Below are positions 45,627 through 62,373 of a stretch of 64,000 nucleotides of DNA, piece by piece (the stretch's first letter is position 1; every line of letters begins with the position of its first letter). This DNA is from Crossiella cryophila (lineage in GTDB: Bacteria; Actinomycetota; Actinomycetes; Mycobacteriales; Pseudonocardiaceae), in assembly GCF_014204915.1 (NCBI RefSeq), contig NZ_JACHMH010000001.1:3741001-3805000 (forward strand), given 5' to 3'. Both the position numbers and the translations under genes were made by a program. A model generated the notes under the pieces. That model saw nothing but the letters and a program-made list of their open reading frames with translations, did no database searches and had not been told where the DNA came from.

Positions 45627-45757
45627 CCCACAACGGCCAACATGCCGTACGACAACGGCCAACACTGGGTACGACAACGGCCAACACGCGGGATGGGGTT
45701 TCAGGCTCTCGGTGTGTTGGCCGTTCTGGGACGGGGTGTTGGCCGTTGTTGTACGTC
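45622..45757. repeat. 22-base repeats, three inverted then two direct
   Basis: Reverse-complement copies at 45622-45643 (degenerate outer half), 45644-45665 and 45666-45687, in a 22-base period; then direct copies at 45714-45735 and 45736-45757. They match the block at 44841-44906. Confidence 0.85.
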
Positions 45758-45818
45758 GGGGTGGGTGAACCGGGGTGCTCGGTGGCACGTGTTATCCGTG
45801 ACGGCGAAGGGAGTTTTC

Positions 45819-47081
45819 GTGCGGCATGGTGTGGATACCGGGTTGCTCCGGCAGGGGGCGCACAGTCCGTCTTACTTCGCGTTGCAGCGGGGGATGGGTG
45901 GGCGGGAGCTGGTGGACTTCTGTATCCCCTGTAACCCGTACTTCCCGACGCCTCGCATGTTCGACGAGCTGGCGGAGAACCTGGAGCGGATTCTCAAGTT
46001 CTATCCCAGTGACGCGGCCACCATCACCGGGCAGCTCTGCAAGGTGCTGGGGCTCAATCCGGCGACGGTGGCGATGGCCAACGGGTCGACCGAGCTGATC
46101 ACCTGGATCGATCGGTTGTTGATCCGGGAGAGCATCGCGGTGCCGATCCCGACCTTCGGGCGGTGGACCGACCAGCCCCTGGAGACGGGGAAGCGGGTGG
46201 ACATGTTCCTGTTGCACGAGGCGGACAAGTTCGCCCTGGACGTGGACGCCTACCTGCGGTTCATCGCCGCCCGCGGCTCTCGGGTCGCGGTGCTGTGCAA
46301 CCCCAACAACCCCGACGGTGGTTACCTGCCGCGCCGGGAGGTGATCCGGTTCCTGGACGAGCTGGCGCACTTGGACCTGGTCATCGTGGATGAGTCCTTC
46401 ATCGACTTCGTCGAGGTGGAGAAGGACGCCTCGGTGGCCATGGAGGCGATGATCCGGCCCAACGTGGTGGTGCTGAAGAGCCTGGGCAAGAACTTCGGGT
46501 TGCATGGGATCCGGTTCGGGTACCTCATCGCCAATCCGGCGCTGGTCCGGCGGATCGGTGGGGCGCTGCCGATGTGGAACCTCAACTCGCTGGCCGAGGC
46601 CGTCATCTTCATGCTCGCCGAGCACCAGGAGGAGTACCGGGACAGCCTGCGGTTGCTCGCGCGGGACCGGTTCCTGATGACCGCCTCGCTCGGGCGGTTC
46701 CCGGAGCTGACGATCTTCTCTTCGCAGGCCAACTTCCTGCTGGTCAAGCTGCCCAGTGGGGTGCATGGCGCGGAACTGCGCGACTACCTGCTGACCAAGC
46801 ACGGGGTCTTCGTCAGGGAGTGTGGCAACAAGCTCGGCATGACCAGCGACTTCCTCCGCCTGGTGGTCCGGCCGGAGTCCGATGTGGACAGACTGGTGGA
46901 GGGGTTGCGGGGGTTCGCCCGCGCCCGCACCGGGGAACTGCCGTCCGAACCGCGGATCCCGGCCCCGGCGCCGTCGCGGGCCGAACCGCGTACCCGGCCC
47001 ACCGGCGAAGTGGTGGTGGACCTGGACGCGCCGACGATCGCCGGTCCGCGGCCACCCAGGGGCCGCTCGCGCTCCGCCTAG
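45819..47081 (+). CDS. Class I/II PLP aminotransferase (HisC/CobD-like)
   Basis: 420 residues from GTG 45819, with AAGGGAG 6 bases upstream; longer frames run into the repeat region. Fold-type I features: LVDFCIPCNPYFPTPRMFDE, MANGSTELITWIDRLL, CNPNNPDGGYLPR (Asn/Pro loop), IVDESFIDF (Asp), VLKSLGKNFGLHGIRFGYL with the PLP lysine and LRLVVRPESD. The body resembles histidinol-phosphate aminotransferase and threonine-phosphate decarboxylase. A C-terminal Pro/Arg-rich extension of about 50 residues is added after residue 370. The substrate is not clear from the context; no his or cob genes are near. Confidence 0.75.
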   Translation: MRHGVDTGLLRQGAHSPSYFALQRGMGGRELVDFCIPCNPYFPTPRMFDELAENLERILKFYPSDAATITGQLCKVLGLNPATVAMANGSTELITWIDRLLIRESIAVPIPTFGRWTDQPLETGKRVDMFLLHEADKFALDVDAYLRFIAARGSRVAVLCNPNNPDGGYLPRREVIRFLDELAHLDLVIVDESFIDFVEVEKDASVAMEAMIRPNVVVLKSLGKNFGLHGIRFGYLIANPALVRRIGGALPMWNLNSLAEAVIFMLAEHQEEYRDSLRLLARDRFLMTASLGRFPELTIFSSQANFLLVKLPSGVHGAELRDYLLTKHGVFVRECGNKLGMTSDFLRLVVRPESDVDRLVEGLRGFARARTGELPSEPRIPAPAPSRAEPRTRPTGEVVVDLDAPTIAGPRPPRGRSRSA

Positions 47082-47092
47082 CCTTCTCCGGG

Positions 47093-47599
47093 CTACAGCG
47101 CGCTGCCCTCATAGCGTTTGGCGATCCGCGGAAAGTGGGTCCGGAGCTGTTCGAGGCCGCCGGTCACCCGGATCCCGGCCGGGGTCTCGAACAGCTCCGG
47201 CGATTCCAGGGTGGTGGCCAGGCCCGCGGCGCCGCGTTCGGTCAGCAGGTCGGCGGCCAGGGTGCTCAGGGCGCCCGCGTCGTCCAGGTCCTCCTGGTCG
47301 TCGGGGCACAGGGCGGCCAGTTCGTCGGGGTCGGCGATCACCCGGTCGAAGTGGGTGCGGCCCTGCAGGATCAGCCAGTTGCGGGCCGCGGTGAACTCCT
47401 GATCGGACAGTCCGCCCCTGACCAGGTCGAAGGCCGCCCACAGGTCCCAGCGGTAGGCCAGCCGGTGCGCGCGCACCAGCTCGCGGTGGAACCCGGTCAG
47501 CCCGTCGGCGCGCAGGTCGGACAGCCGCCCGCGCAGCCCGGCCAGCCGAGCCTCCACCGTGGCCGCGGGGACCGCGACCACCGTCCAGAACTCCAGCAC
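47093..47599 (-). CDS. DUF4240 domain protein
   Basis: 168 residues from GTG 47599 (VLEFWTVVAVPAATVEARLA), preceded by AAAGGCGGG; the frame continues upstream without family similarity. The DUF4240 marks are an N-terminal FW, FHRELVRAHRLAYRWDLWAA, GGLSDQEFTAARNWLILQGR and FDRVIADPDELA. Proteins with this domain are small, cytosolic and uncharacterised, common in actinomycetes. The gene converges with the aminotransferase (11 bases between ends) and lies downstream of the APH-like gene on the same strand. Confidence 0.75.
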   Translation of the reverse strand: MLEFWTVVAVPAATVEARLAGLRGRLSDLRADGLTGFHRELVRAHRLAYRWDLWAAFDLVRGGLSDQEFTAARNWLILQGRTHFDRVIADPDELAALCPDDQEDLDDAGALSTLAADLLTERGAAGLATTLESPELFETPAGIRVTGGLEQLRTHFPRIAKRYEGSAL

Positions 47600-47722
47600 G
47601 TGCCCGCCTTTCCGCACCCGCCTCCCATCGCACGGTACGTCCGGGCACGTCCTACCCGCAGCAATCGCAACACAACTGGCAGGCTCCGGCCACAAAAATG
47701 CGCACCGGATCGCAAATTTGCG

Positions 47723-48748
47723 CTACCAGCACAGTCTTTGCGTGCTGAGCCGGGCCAGCTGCTGCGCGGCGGACAGCTTGTTCGGCAGCGCGGCGATCAG
47801 TCCGGGCAGGATCTCCCGGCATCGGGCCACGTCATCGGGCCCGTGCGCGCCGTCGCCGAGCGCGCGCCTGGCCACCGAGGCCACCCAGTCCACCTCCACG
47901 CCCAGGTCCCCGGCCGCGTCCACCGCGGTCAGCGGCTCCGGGAAATCGCCGTGGTTGCGCCGGTAACCGTCGATGACCGCCCGCGCGGTGGCCTCCACCA
48001 TCCCTTGTGGCCGGTTCCACCCGGCCAGCGACAGCGCGCAGCCCGCCAGTTCCTCCCTGGGCACCCTGGCGCAGGCCAGATCCCAGTCGACCAGCACCGG
48101 ACCGTCCGCGGCGAGCAGGATGTTCTTCGCCCGCAGGTCGGCGTGCCCGATCACCTCGGCCAGCCCGCGCGGGGCCTCCACCGTGACCAGGCGGTAGATC
48201 TCCTTGACCGTGGCGGACAACCCGGCCAGGTCCTCGGTCCACGGCGCGTGCGCGACCTTGGCCTGTTCCACCAGTAGCGGCCACAGTTCTGCCTGTTCGC
48301 CGGAACCGGACGGGAACGCCCAGCGCGGCTCCGGCGCCATGGTCAGCCGGTGCAGTTCGGCCATGGTCTCCCCGGCCCAGTGACCCACCTCCGGCCGCAC
48401 CGGCTGGGAGGTCGGCTCGGCCACCACCCAGCGGTGCACACGCACCGTCGCCGCAGGTCCGCCGGTCACCGGCACCTCGGTCACCACATCGCCGCCGGGG
48501 GCGATCACCGGCTCCGGCATCCGCACGCCCGCCGCCCAGGCGGCCCGCTCGAACCGCCAGGCGGCCCGCAGCCAGGGCAGCCACTCCGGCGCGTCGAGGC
48601 GGTTCATCTCCTTGACGGCATAGGACCCCAGTTCGGTGTCCAGCCGCCACATCCGATGGCTGTGACCACCGGGAACGGGTGTCAACGGCCCCAGTGGACG
48701 ACCGAGGTCGAACACGGCAGCGACTGCACCAGCCTCCAACCCGTTCAC
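47723..48748 (-). CDS. Aminoglycoside phosphotransferase (APH)-fold protein
   Basis: 341 residues from GTG 48748 with AAGGAGGAT upstream. The kinase-like fold shows a nucleotide loop (LTPVPGGHSHRMWRLD), ELGSYAVKEMN with the lysine, the catalytic motif IGHADLRAKNILLA (in APH usually HxDxxxxN; here HADLRAKN) and the metal motif LVDWDLA. All key positions are present. Members phosphorylate antibiotics or small alcohols; the native substrate is unknown and resistance should not be assumed. It is divergent from argC, and the ARG box lies in the shared 67-base region. Confidence 0.8.
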   Translation of the reverse strand: MNGLEAGAVAAVFDLGRPLGPLTPVPGGHSHRMWRLDTELGSYAVKEMNRLDAPEWLPWLRAAWRFERAAWAAGVRMPEPVIAPGGDVVTEVPVTGGPAATVRVHRWVVAEPTSQPVRPEVGHWAGETMAELHRLTMAPEPRWAFPSGSGEQAELWPLLVEQAKVAHAPWTEDLAGLSATVKEIYRLVTVEAPRGLAEVIGHADLRAKNILLAADGPVLVDWDLACARVPREELAGCALSLAGWNRPQGMVEATARAVIDGYRRNHGDFPEPLTAVDAAGDLGVEVDWVASVARRALGDGAHGPDDVARCREILPGLIAALPNKLSAAQQLARLSTQRLCW

Positions 48749-48782
48749 GGGATCCTCCTTCGACGTGCCTGAATCGAACTAG

Positions 48783-54094
<5,312 letters not shown>

Positions 54095-54098
54095 GCAG

Positions 54099-54655
54099 AT
54101 GACGCAGAGCACCGCGGCCACCAGGGTCGCCCGCCAGGCCAGGATCGCCGAACTGGTCCGCCAGCGCGCCATCCGCAGCCAGACCGAACTCGTCAAGCTC
54201 CTCGCGGTCGAGGGCATCGAGGCCACCCAGGCCACGCTGTCCCGCGACCTGGACGAGCTGGGCGCGGTCAAGCTGCGCGGCGCCGACGGCGGGGCGCCGG
54301 TGTATGTGATCCCGGAGGACGGCAGCCCCGTGCGCGCCGTCGAGGGCGGGACCTCCCGGCTGGTCAAGGTGCTCGGCGAACTGCTGGTCTCCACCGACGC
54401 CTCCGGCAACCTCGCCGTACTGCGAACCCCGCCCGGTGCCGCGCAGTTCCTCGCCAGCGCGGTCGACCGGGCAGCCCTGAACGACGTCGTCGGCACCATC
54501 GCCGGGGACGACACGCTGCTGGTGGTGGCAAGGGAGCCGCTCACCGGTGCACAACTCGCCGCCCGGTTCACCGAGCTGGCCGGCGGCACACCTCAACCCA
54601 CTGACGTCCCGACTGCCGCGCCGCAGAACTCGGGTGAGCAACAAGGAGAAAGTTC

Positions 54656-54659
<4 letters not shown>
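54099..54659 (+). CDS. argR: Arginine repressor
   Basis: 186 residues from ATG 54099. N-terminal winged helix ([46 protein letters not shown]) and C-terminal hexamerisation/arginine-binding domain with [12 protein letters not shown], where the two Asp bind arginine. A Gly/Thr/Pro-rich tail of about 25 residues follows. With arginine bound, it should hold the ARG box at the head of the operon, and being encoded within the operon gives negative feedback on itself. Overlaps argG by 4 bases. Confidence 0.96.
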
Positions 54660-57282
<2,623 letters not shown>

Positions 57283-57298
57283 GTTCGCACGGATTCCG

Positions 57299-57330
57299 AG
57301 ATGGGCGGGCTTCGGTCCGCCCATCTTTTT
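57299..57330 (+). terminator. Intrinsic terminator of the arg operon
   Basis: AGATGGGCGG (57299-57308) pairs with CCGCCCATCT (57317-57326); the loop GCTTCGGT closes further as a C(TTCG)G tetraloop. It is followed by TTTTTCTTTTT. This is a full rho-independent terminator, rare in such G+C-rich DNA. Confidence 0.93.
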
Positions 57331-57505
57331 CTTTTTCAGCTCCCGCCGCCGGGGTTGCCGTTGATCAGCTCTCGATATGGTTGCGGACTGTATTGAGACA
57401 TTGCTGGTCGTAACGTAGTGCAGTTGGCCTACGACGCTTGGCGGTAGGACCCGGCGCGGACCAGGAGCGGTTCGGCGCCCAGGGTCAACCCTGAGGGGGT
57501 GCCGC

Positions 57506-60500
57506 TTGCCGATCGAACCAACGGGACCGACCGCCGCGCCGGACCACATCCTCCGGATCGCGGTGGTCCAGCTCGACTACACACCGAACACCGAGACGTT
57601 CAACCGCAAGCGGTGGCTGCCCGACGAGCCGTTGCTGGACCCCGCCGCGCCGGATGACACCGGGTTCTCGGTGGTGGAGGGCGCGGTCGACGCCGATCCC
57701 GCGGTCCGGCAGCACACCGAGGCGATTCTCAAGCAGGCCAGTCACGAACGGGCCGCCGACCTCGATCGCAAGATCAAGCAGATCCTGGAGTTCTGCGTCC
57801 GGCACAAGATCGACATGGTGGTATTCCCCGAGGCGTCGATACCGGCGGCGCTGGTCTCGGTCTTCATCAAGGGGTTCCGGAACCAGCTCGCCGTGTTCGC
57901 CGGGATCGGCACCCTGCGCAAGCGGGAGGCCGATGAGCTGCAACGGATGGGCGTCGAGCAGGCGGCCGAGGCCATCGGCTGCAACGCGGCGGTCTACGTG
58001 GACCAGGACCAGATCGAACTGGTCACCAAGCGGGCGGCAACCGACGCCGAGATCATGCGGCCCGGTTCCGGACTGGTCAGGGTCGTGCATCGCAAGGGCA
58101 GCGTGCACCGTCAGATCGGGCTGGCCATCTGCCGGGACTACGTCAACGCCTCCCGTACCTTCGACGAGCTGAAGCCCGCGCCGTCGCTGGTGCTGGTCAC
58201 CGCCTTGACCAAACCCACCGAGGACTTCCTCCGCACACCTCGCAACTTCGCCGTGGCCTTCGCCAATCACGCGGGCAAGGGCGGCAGCTGCGTGCTGGCC
58301 ACCCCGCTCGGCGGGTTCTTCGCCGACCGCGCGCGCCGTGGATCCGAGCCGCTGCCCACCACCGAAGCCATCGTGGTGGTGGACTACGAGGGCTTCGCCA
58401 AGGTGCCCAGCAGCACCCAGAAGATGGACAACTGCCAGGTGTTGCGCTCGGGGATCTTCTACGAGGACCCCTCTCCCGGTGACCCGGCCGGCTCGGTCAG
58501 CCAGCTGGTCGAGCAGCTGCGGGACATCAACCTGCAGAGCCTCAGCTACGGCGGCTACCAGGAGATGCTTACCGTCGCCGAGGACCGGCTCAAGACCATG
58601 GACGGCGCCGCGATCCTGCTCGACGCGACCAGGGAACTGCGCCGCAACTCCACCGGCCTGACCAGCGAACAGGATCTGGCGCTGTTCACCACACACCTGG
58701 TGCTCACCGACGTGCGCTCCAACACCGAACTGCGCTACGCCGCGCTGGGCAGGCTGGCCAGGGGGTGGCACCAGCTGATCGACCCCGACCGGGACAACGT
58801 GCACCACGGCCTCGGCAGCTACATTGACCGGGCGCAGGTGCTGCGGCAGCAGCTGGAGCCGAAGGTCCGTCCGCAACTGCGAGCGAACTCGACCTCCGGG
58901 GAGAAGGAGAAGTCACGCCGGGCCACCTCGCCGGTCAAGAAGAACGAGAACGGCTTCGTGCCCTTCTACTCCGCCCGGCTCGGCCGCTACGACTCGGAGC
59001 GGGCCGTACAGAGCCTGCCCCGGCAGCTCGGCGTGCTGCGGACCCTGTCCGGATCGCCGGACAAGACCGCCCGGCTGATCTACCAGGTGTCCACAGCCAG
59101 GCAGACCAGCGGTGAGCTGTCGCCGTTCTTCGACCTCATCGGCGTGACCGAGTCAGCGGATCCGGACACGGTCAAGGACCTCAGCGAGGGCATCGGCCAG
59201 CAGCTCTCCACCGCGCTGCGGGCCGGCTGGGACCTCAGCGCGGCGCAGAGCACCGACCTGGTCACCCAGCCCAACATCGCCGAGCTGATGCTGACCACCG
59301 AACTCCCGCCGCGCGTGCACGAGGACTGGGGCACCCTCATCGACTACTTGCGCACGCTCACCATTCCGGTGACGGTGCAGATGACCTGCCGGCACAGCCC
59401 CGGCCAGGCCGACCCGGACCCGCTCTCCGCGGGTGCGGGCCCGCAGGCCCCCGGAGAGCCCTCCGGCTTCTTCTTCCCCCATGATCGCGACGCGGCGGCC
59501 TACCTGGAACGGGCCCAGCGCGAGGAGGTCGACGACCAGCCGAACCTGCGGTTGTCGGTGCACGTGGCCTCCGCCGACCCGCTGCCGGACTCGGTGCTGC
59601 GCGCCATCGGCCAGTGGCTCTTCCACACCCTGCCCTTCGACATCGTCCGCGGCGAGTCCGCCGCCCAGACCCTGGAGGCCGGCACCGCCCTCACCTCGGG
59701 GCCCGCACTCACCCCCGCCCAGATCCTCCGGGTATTCCACCCGCCCTACGGCGAGATGGAAGGACGCGGACTGGACAGCGGCCGGACCCGCAGCCTGCCG
59801 CTGGCAGCCGTGACCTTCCCCACCGAGGGGCTGCTGCTCGGCACCGCGCGGGTCACCGGCGCCCGGCAAGACCAGCGCGCCGACGTTCGCTTGGACACCG
59901 CCTCCCGGTTGCGGCACACCTACGTGCTCGGACCGACCGGCTCCGGCAAGACGAACCTGCTCAAGAACATGGCGCGGCAGGACATCAGGGAGGGCCGAGG
60001 GGTCGCGGTGATCGATCCGCACGGTGACCTCGTGGACTACCTCGCCTGCCACACCGAGGGGCGCGAGGACGTGCTGCTGCTGGACTTCGGCGACCCGGAG
60101 CACATCCCGGTGCTCAACCCGCTGGACCTCGACGTGCACTCGCTGGCCGATCGCAACAAGGCCATCGCGGAGTTCATCGAACTCATCACCCGGCAGTCCC
60201 ACCACGAACACTACGGACCGCGGTTCGAGAACATGGTGCGGCTGGTGCTGGAATCCACCACGAACCAGAAATACCCGGTCCGGCCGCCCTCCGTACTCGA
60301 TGTCGCCCGTACCCTGCGGGACGCGGACCGGCGGCGCTGGCTGCAGAGCACCATCGACGTGCCGGGCCTGCGGGAACGCTGGCAGAGCTTCAACGCGCAG
60401 AACGGCAGCAACTTCGCCGAACTCATCGACTGGGCGCTGTCGAAGTTCAGCGAGTTCGAGCAGGACGGCACCCTGCGCTACGTCATGGCGGGCGGCCGGT

Positions 60501-61393
60501 CCACGGTCTCGATCAACGACACCGTGCGTAACGGCGGCGTGCTGTTGGTCAAGATCCCGGAATGGGAGATGACCACCTCCGCTGCCTCCCTGCTCGGCGG
60601 TTTCATCCAGAGCCGGATCAGGCGGGCGACCTATGACCGGTGGCGCGGCGCGGGTGGCCAGCTCGACCCCTTCTACCTCTACGTCGACGAGTTCCAGCAG
60701 TTCTCGCTCACCGGCTTCGAGGACATCGTGGCCGAGGCCCGCAAGTTCGGGCTCGGGCTGGTGCTCGCCCACCAGAACCTGGATCAGCTCGAAGCATTCT
60801 CCCGCTACACCGGTTCCTCCTCCGCCCGGCTGCGCAACGCGATCCTGGGCAACGTGGCCAACCGGATCGTCTTCGGTGTGTCCAGCCGGGACTCGGCCGA
60901 ACTGGCCAAGGACTTCGACGTCGACGCCGACTACCTGCGCGACCCGGGCAGGCACCGGGCCACCGCGCAGATCCTGCTGGACAAGCGGTTCCGCCGGTGC
61001 ACGTTGTCCTTCGCCAAGGCCGAGTCCAACGGCGGCCTGCCCGACCAGTACCAGGCCATCCGCGAGCGCATGATCGTCGCGGGCGCCTGGCAGACCCGCG
61101 ACCAGCTGCGCGCCCAGGACGCCGCCAGGGAACGCAAGGTTCGCTTCGAGATCGGGCGCTGGGCCGCGCGGAAGCGCCGCCCGCCGGCTTCCCGGGCCAG
61201 CTCCGAAGCCATTGCCGACCCGGACGCGCCACTGCGCCCTGACTCCGTGCCGCCGGACCACGCCGATTCCTTCCGCCAGTTCCTCGAACGGCGAGCCACC
61301 CAGAAATCCGGAGAACCCACCGATGTTGATCGCCGGGGCCCCGGCGCGGCCGCCGGCGACGACCCTGGGGGGTGGGATGAAGATTCAGCTTGA
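57506..61393 (+). CDS. Nitrilase (CN hydrolase)-HerA/TraG-type ATPase fusion
   Basis: 1295 residues from TTG 57506, 6 bases after GAGGGGG. Residues about 12-290 resemble the CN-hydrolase fold, with a full Glu-Lys-Cys triad: Glu109 (VVFPEASIP), Lys197 (HRKGSVHRQIG) and Cys209 (GLAICRDYVN). About 400-690 is a linker and a helical/beta part with no known name. About 780-1215 is a HerA/TraG-type motor: Walker A GPTGSGKT (Lys815), AVIDPHGDLVDYL, LLDFGDPEHIPVLNPLD, Walker B YVDEFQQF (Asp1061, Glu1062) and a late LAHQNLDQLEAF sensor region. The tail is charged. I know no established function for this fusion; a role in defence or DNA handling is inference. Confidence 0.8.
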   Translation: MPIEPTGPTAAPDHILRIAVVQLDYTPNTETFNRKRWLPDEPLLDPAAPDDTGFSVVEGAVDADPAVRQHTEAILKQASHERAADLDRKIKQILEFCVRHKIDMVVFPEASIPAALVSVFIKGFRNQLAVFAGIGTLRKREADELQRMGVEQAAEAIGCNAAVYVDQDQIELVTKRAATDAEIMRPGSGLVRVVHRKGSVHRQIGLAICRDYVNASRTFDELKPAPSLVLVTALTKPTEDFLRTPRNFAVAFANHAGKGGSCVLATPLGGFFADRARRGSEPLPTTEAIVVVDYEGFAKVPSSTQKMDNCQVLRSGIFYEDPSPGDPAGSVSQLVEQLRDINLQSLSYGGYQEMLTVAEDRLKTMDGAAILLDATRELRRNSTGLTSEQDLALFTTHLVLTDVRSNTELRYAALGRLARGWHQLIDPDRDNVHHGLGSYIDRAQVLRQQLEPKVRPQLRANSTSGEKEKSRRATSPVKKNENGFVPFYSARLGRYDSERAVQSLPRQLGVLRTLSGSPDKTARLIYQVSTARQTSGELSPFFDLIGVTESADPDTVKDLSEGIGQQLSTALRAGWDLSAAQSTDLVTQPNIAELMLTTELPPRVHEDWGTLIDYLRTLTIPVTVQMTCRHSPGQADPDPLSAGAGPQAPGEPSGFFFPHDRDAAAYLERAQREEVDDQPNLRLSVHVASADPLPDSVLRAIGQWLFHTLPFDIVRGESAAQTLEAGTALTSGPALTPAQILRVFHPPYGEMEGRGLDSGRTRSLPLAAVTFPTEGLLLGTARVTGARQDQRADVRLDTASRLRHTYVLGPTGSGKTNLLKNMARQDIREGRGVAVIDPHGDLVDYLACHTEGREDVLLLDFGDPEHIPVLNPLDLDVHSLADRNKAIAEFIELITRQSHHEHYGPRFENMVRLVLESTTNQKYPVRPPSVLDVARTLRDADRRRWLQSTIDVPGLRERWQSFNAQNGSNFAELIDWALSKFSEFEQDGTLRYVMAGGRSTVSINDTVRNGGVLLVKIPEWEMTTSAASLLGGFIQSRIRRATYDRWRGAGGQLDPFYLYVDEFQQFSLTGFEDIVAEARKFGLGLVLAHQNLDQLEAFSRYTGSSSARLRNAILGNVANRIVFGVSSRDSAELAKDFDVDADYLRDPGRHRATAQILLDKRFRRCTLSFAKAESNGGLPDQYQAIRERMIVAGAWQTRDQLRAQDAARERKVRFEIGRWAARKRRPPASRASSEAIADPDAPLRPDSVPPDHADSFRQFLERRATQKSGEPTDVDRRGPGAAAGDDPGGWDEDSA

Positions 61394-61712
61394 CCACCGC
61401 TTCCTCGCCGACATCGGCCTGGCCGGCCTGCTCGGCGCGGACGAACAGGCGTTCCTGGACTACGCCTACGAGACCCTCGAACACCGGGTCGGGATGGAAC
61501 TGGCCGGCCGGATGTCGGATGACCAGCTGGCCGAGTTCGAGCGGGTCATCGACGACAACGACGAGGCGGGCGCCACCCAGTGGCTCAACGAGCACGCGCC
61601 CGACTACCGGAAGGTCGTCCGCGCGGAGTTCGAGCGGCTCAAGGACGAGTTGCGTGCTCAGGCCGCCGCGCTGCGGGAGACATACCGGCCGGAATCCGGT
61701 GCGTCCCCCTAG
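61377..61712 (+). CDS. Small DUF5663-like partner of the fusion ATPase
   Basis: 111 residues from ATG 61377, with GGGGGGTGGG upstream. It overlaps the last 17 bases of the fusion gene, so the two are surely co-expressed. The helical, acidic sequence (LDHRFLADIGLAGLLGADEQ, AYETLEHRVGMELAGRMSDD, LAEFERVIDDNDEAGATQWL) resembles DUF5663, a small domain of unknown role. It may act as adaptor or inhibitor for the large protein (inference). It is followed 11 bases later by a glycosylase gene with its own promoter. Confidence 0.65.
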   Translation: MKIQLDHRFLADIGLAGLLGADEQAFLDYAYETLEHRVGMELAGRMSDDQLAEFERVIDDNDEAGATQWLNEHAPDYRKVVRAEFERLKDELRAQAAALRETYRPESGASP

Positions 61713-61715
61713 CAT
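61697..61715 (+). promoter_or_regulatory. Damage-type promoter and leaderless start of the glycosylase gene
   Basis: CGGTG (61697-61701), 8 bases, TAGCAT (61710-61715), with 8 bases to ATG 61724. The -10 box, the spacing and the GGTG match those before uvrA; the first half of the upstream element (TTGT) is not kept. Confidence 0.45.
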
Positions 61716-61723
61716 CGCTCCCG

Positions 61724-62341
61724 ATGACCCTCCTCGATCTCGCCGCCGATCCCGTCACGACCGCGCGCCGCCTGCTCGGTTGCACCCTCGCCGCCAACGG
61801 CGTCACCGCGCGGATCACCGAGGTCGAGGCCTACTGGGGCGCCGCGGACCCGGCCTCGCACTGCTACCGCGGCAGAACCCCGCGCAACGAGATCATGTTC
61901 GGCCCCGCGGGCCGCCTCTACGTCTACTTCGTCTACGGCATGCACTTCTGCGCCAACGTCGTCTGCCTCACCGACGGCGATCCTGGCGCCGTGCTGCTCC
62001 GCGCCGCCGAGATCACCGACGGCCTCGACCAGGCCCGCGCCAACCGCCCCACCGCCAAGTCCGACGCCGACCTGGGCCGTGGCCCGGCCAACCTGTGCAC
62101 CGCCCTGGGCATCACCCGCGGCCACAACGGCGCCGACCTGCTCACCCCCGGCTCCCCGGTCCGCCTGACCGCCGCGCCCGCGGTCGCGGACGACCTGGTC
62201 GAGGCCGGCCCCCGGGTCGGGGTCGCGGTGGGGATGGACACCCCGTGGCGGTTCTGGATCAGGGGTGAGCCCTCGGTCAGCGCATACCGGCGGGGTGGGA
62301 AGCGGCGCCAGGCCAGTTCCACGCCACGCATACCAGGGTGA
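61724..62341 (+). CDS. DNA-3-methyladenine glycosylase (AAG/MPG type)
   Basis: 205 residues from ATG 61724. The enzyme flips out and removes alkylated purines such as 3-methyladenine, starting base excision repair. Family marks: [40 protein letters not shown] (catalytic Glu), [37 protein letters not shown] and [12 protein letters not shown]. Complete. There is no ribosome site, and TAGCAT lies 8 bases upstream, so leaderless translation is likely. The stop overlaps a GTG that is an alternative tyrS start. Confidence 0.92.
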   Translation: MTLLDLAADPVTTARRLLGCTLAANGVTARITEVEAYWGAADPASHCYRGRTPRNEIMFGPAGRLYVYFVYGMHFCANVVCLTDGDPGAVLLRAAEITDGLDQARANRPTAKSDADLGRGPANLCTALGITRGHNGADLLTPGSPVRLTAAPAVADDLVEAGPRVGVAVGMDTPWRFWIRGEPSVSAYRRGGKRRQASSTPRIPG

Positions 62342-62373
62342 ACCGATTTGACCTGGTGGGGGATGATGCGGGG

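Larger units (their letters stand above)
44820..45818. other. Non-coding, repeat-built intergenic segment of about 1 kb
   Basis: No gene is supported here; the open frames are short and repetitive. From left to right it holds three 22-base tandem repeats (44841-44906), three nested imperfect palindromes (44948-45096, 45191-45279, 45339-45490), three copies of a 13-base hairpin (45528-45626) and further 22-base repeats, first inverted and then direct (45622-45757). The 22-base blocks at the left and right are inverted relative to each other, so 44841-45687 looks like an element of 847 bases with repeat termini. The base composition between palindromes dips locally (about 45215-45260). Confidence 0.7.

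Noticed and set aside
44857-45800. Short proteins encoded in the repeat region
   Set aside because: Frames are built of translated 22-base repeats and hairpins (for example LAVLVRGVGRC); there is no start context or family.
59153-61261. A 702-codon minus-strand frame opposite the fusion ATPase
   Set aside because: Same artefact of codon bias; no motif, no ribosome site, and the plus strand is clearly coding.
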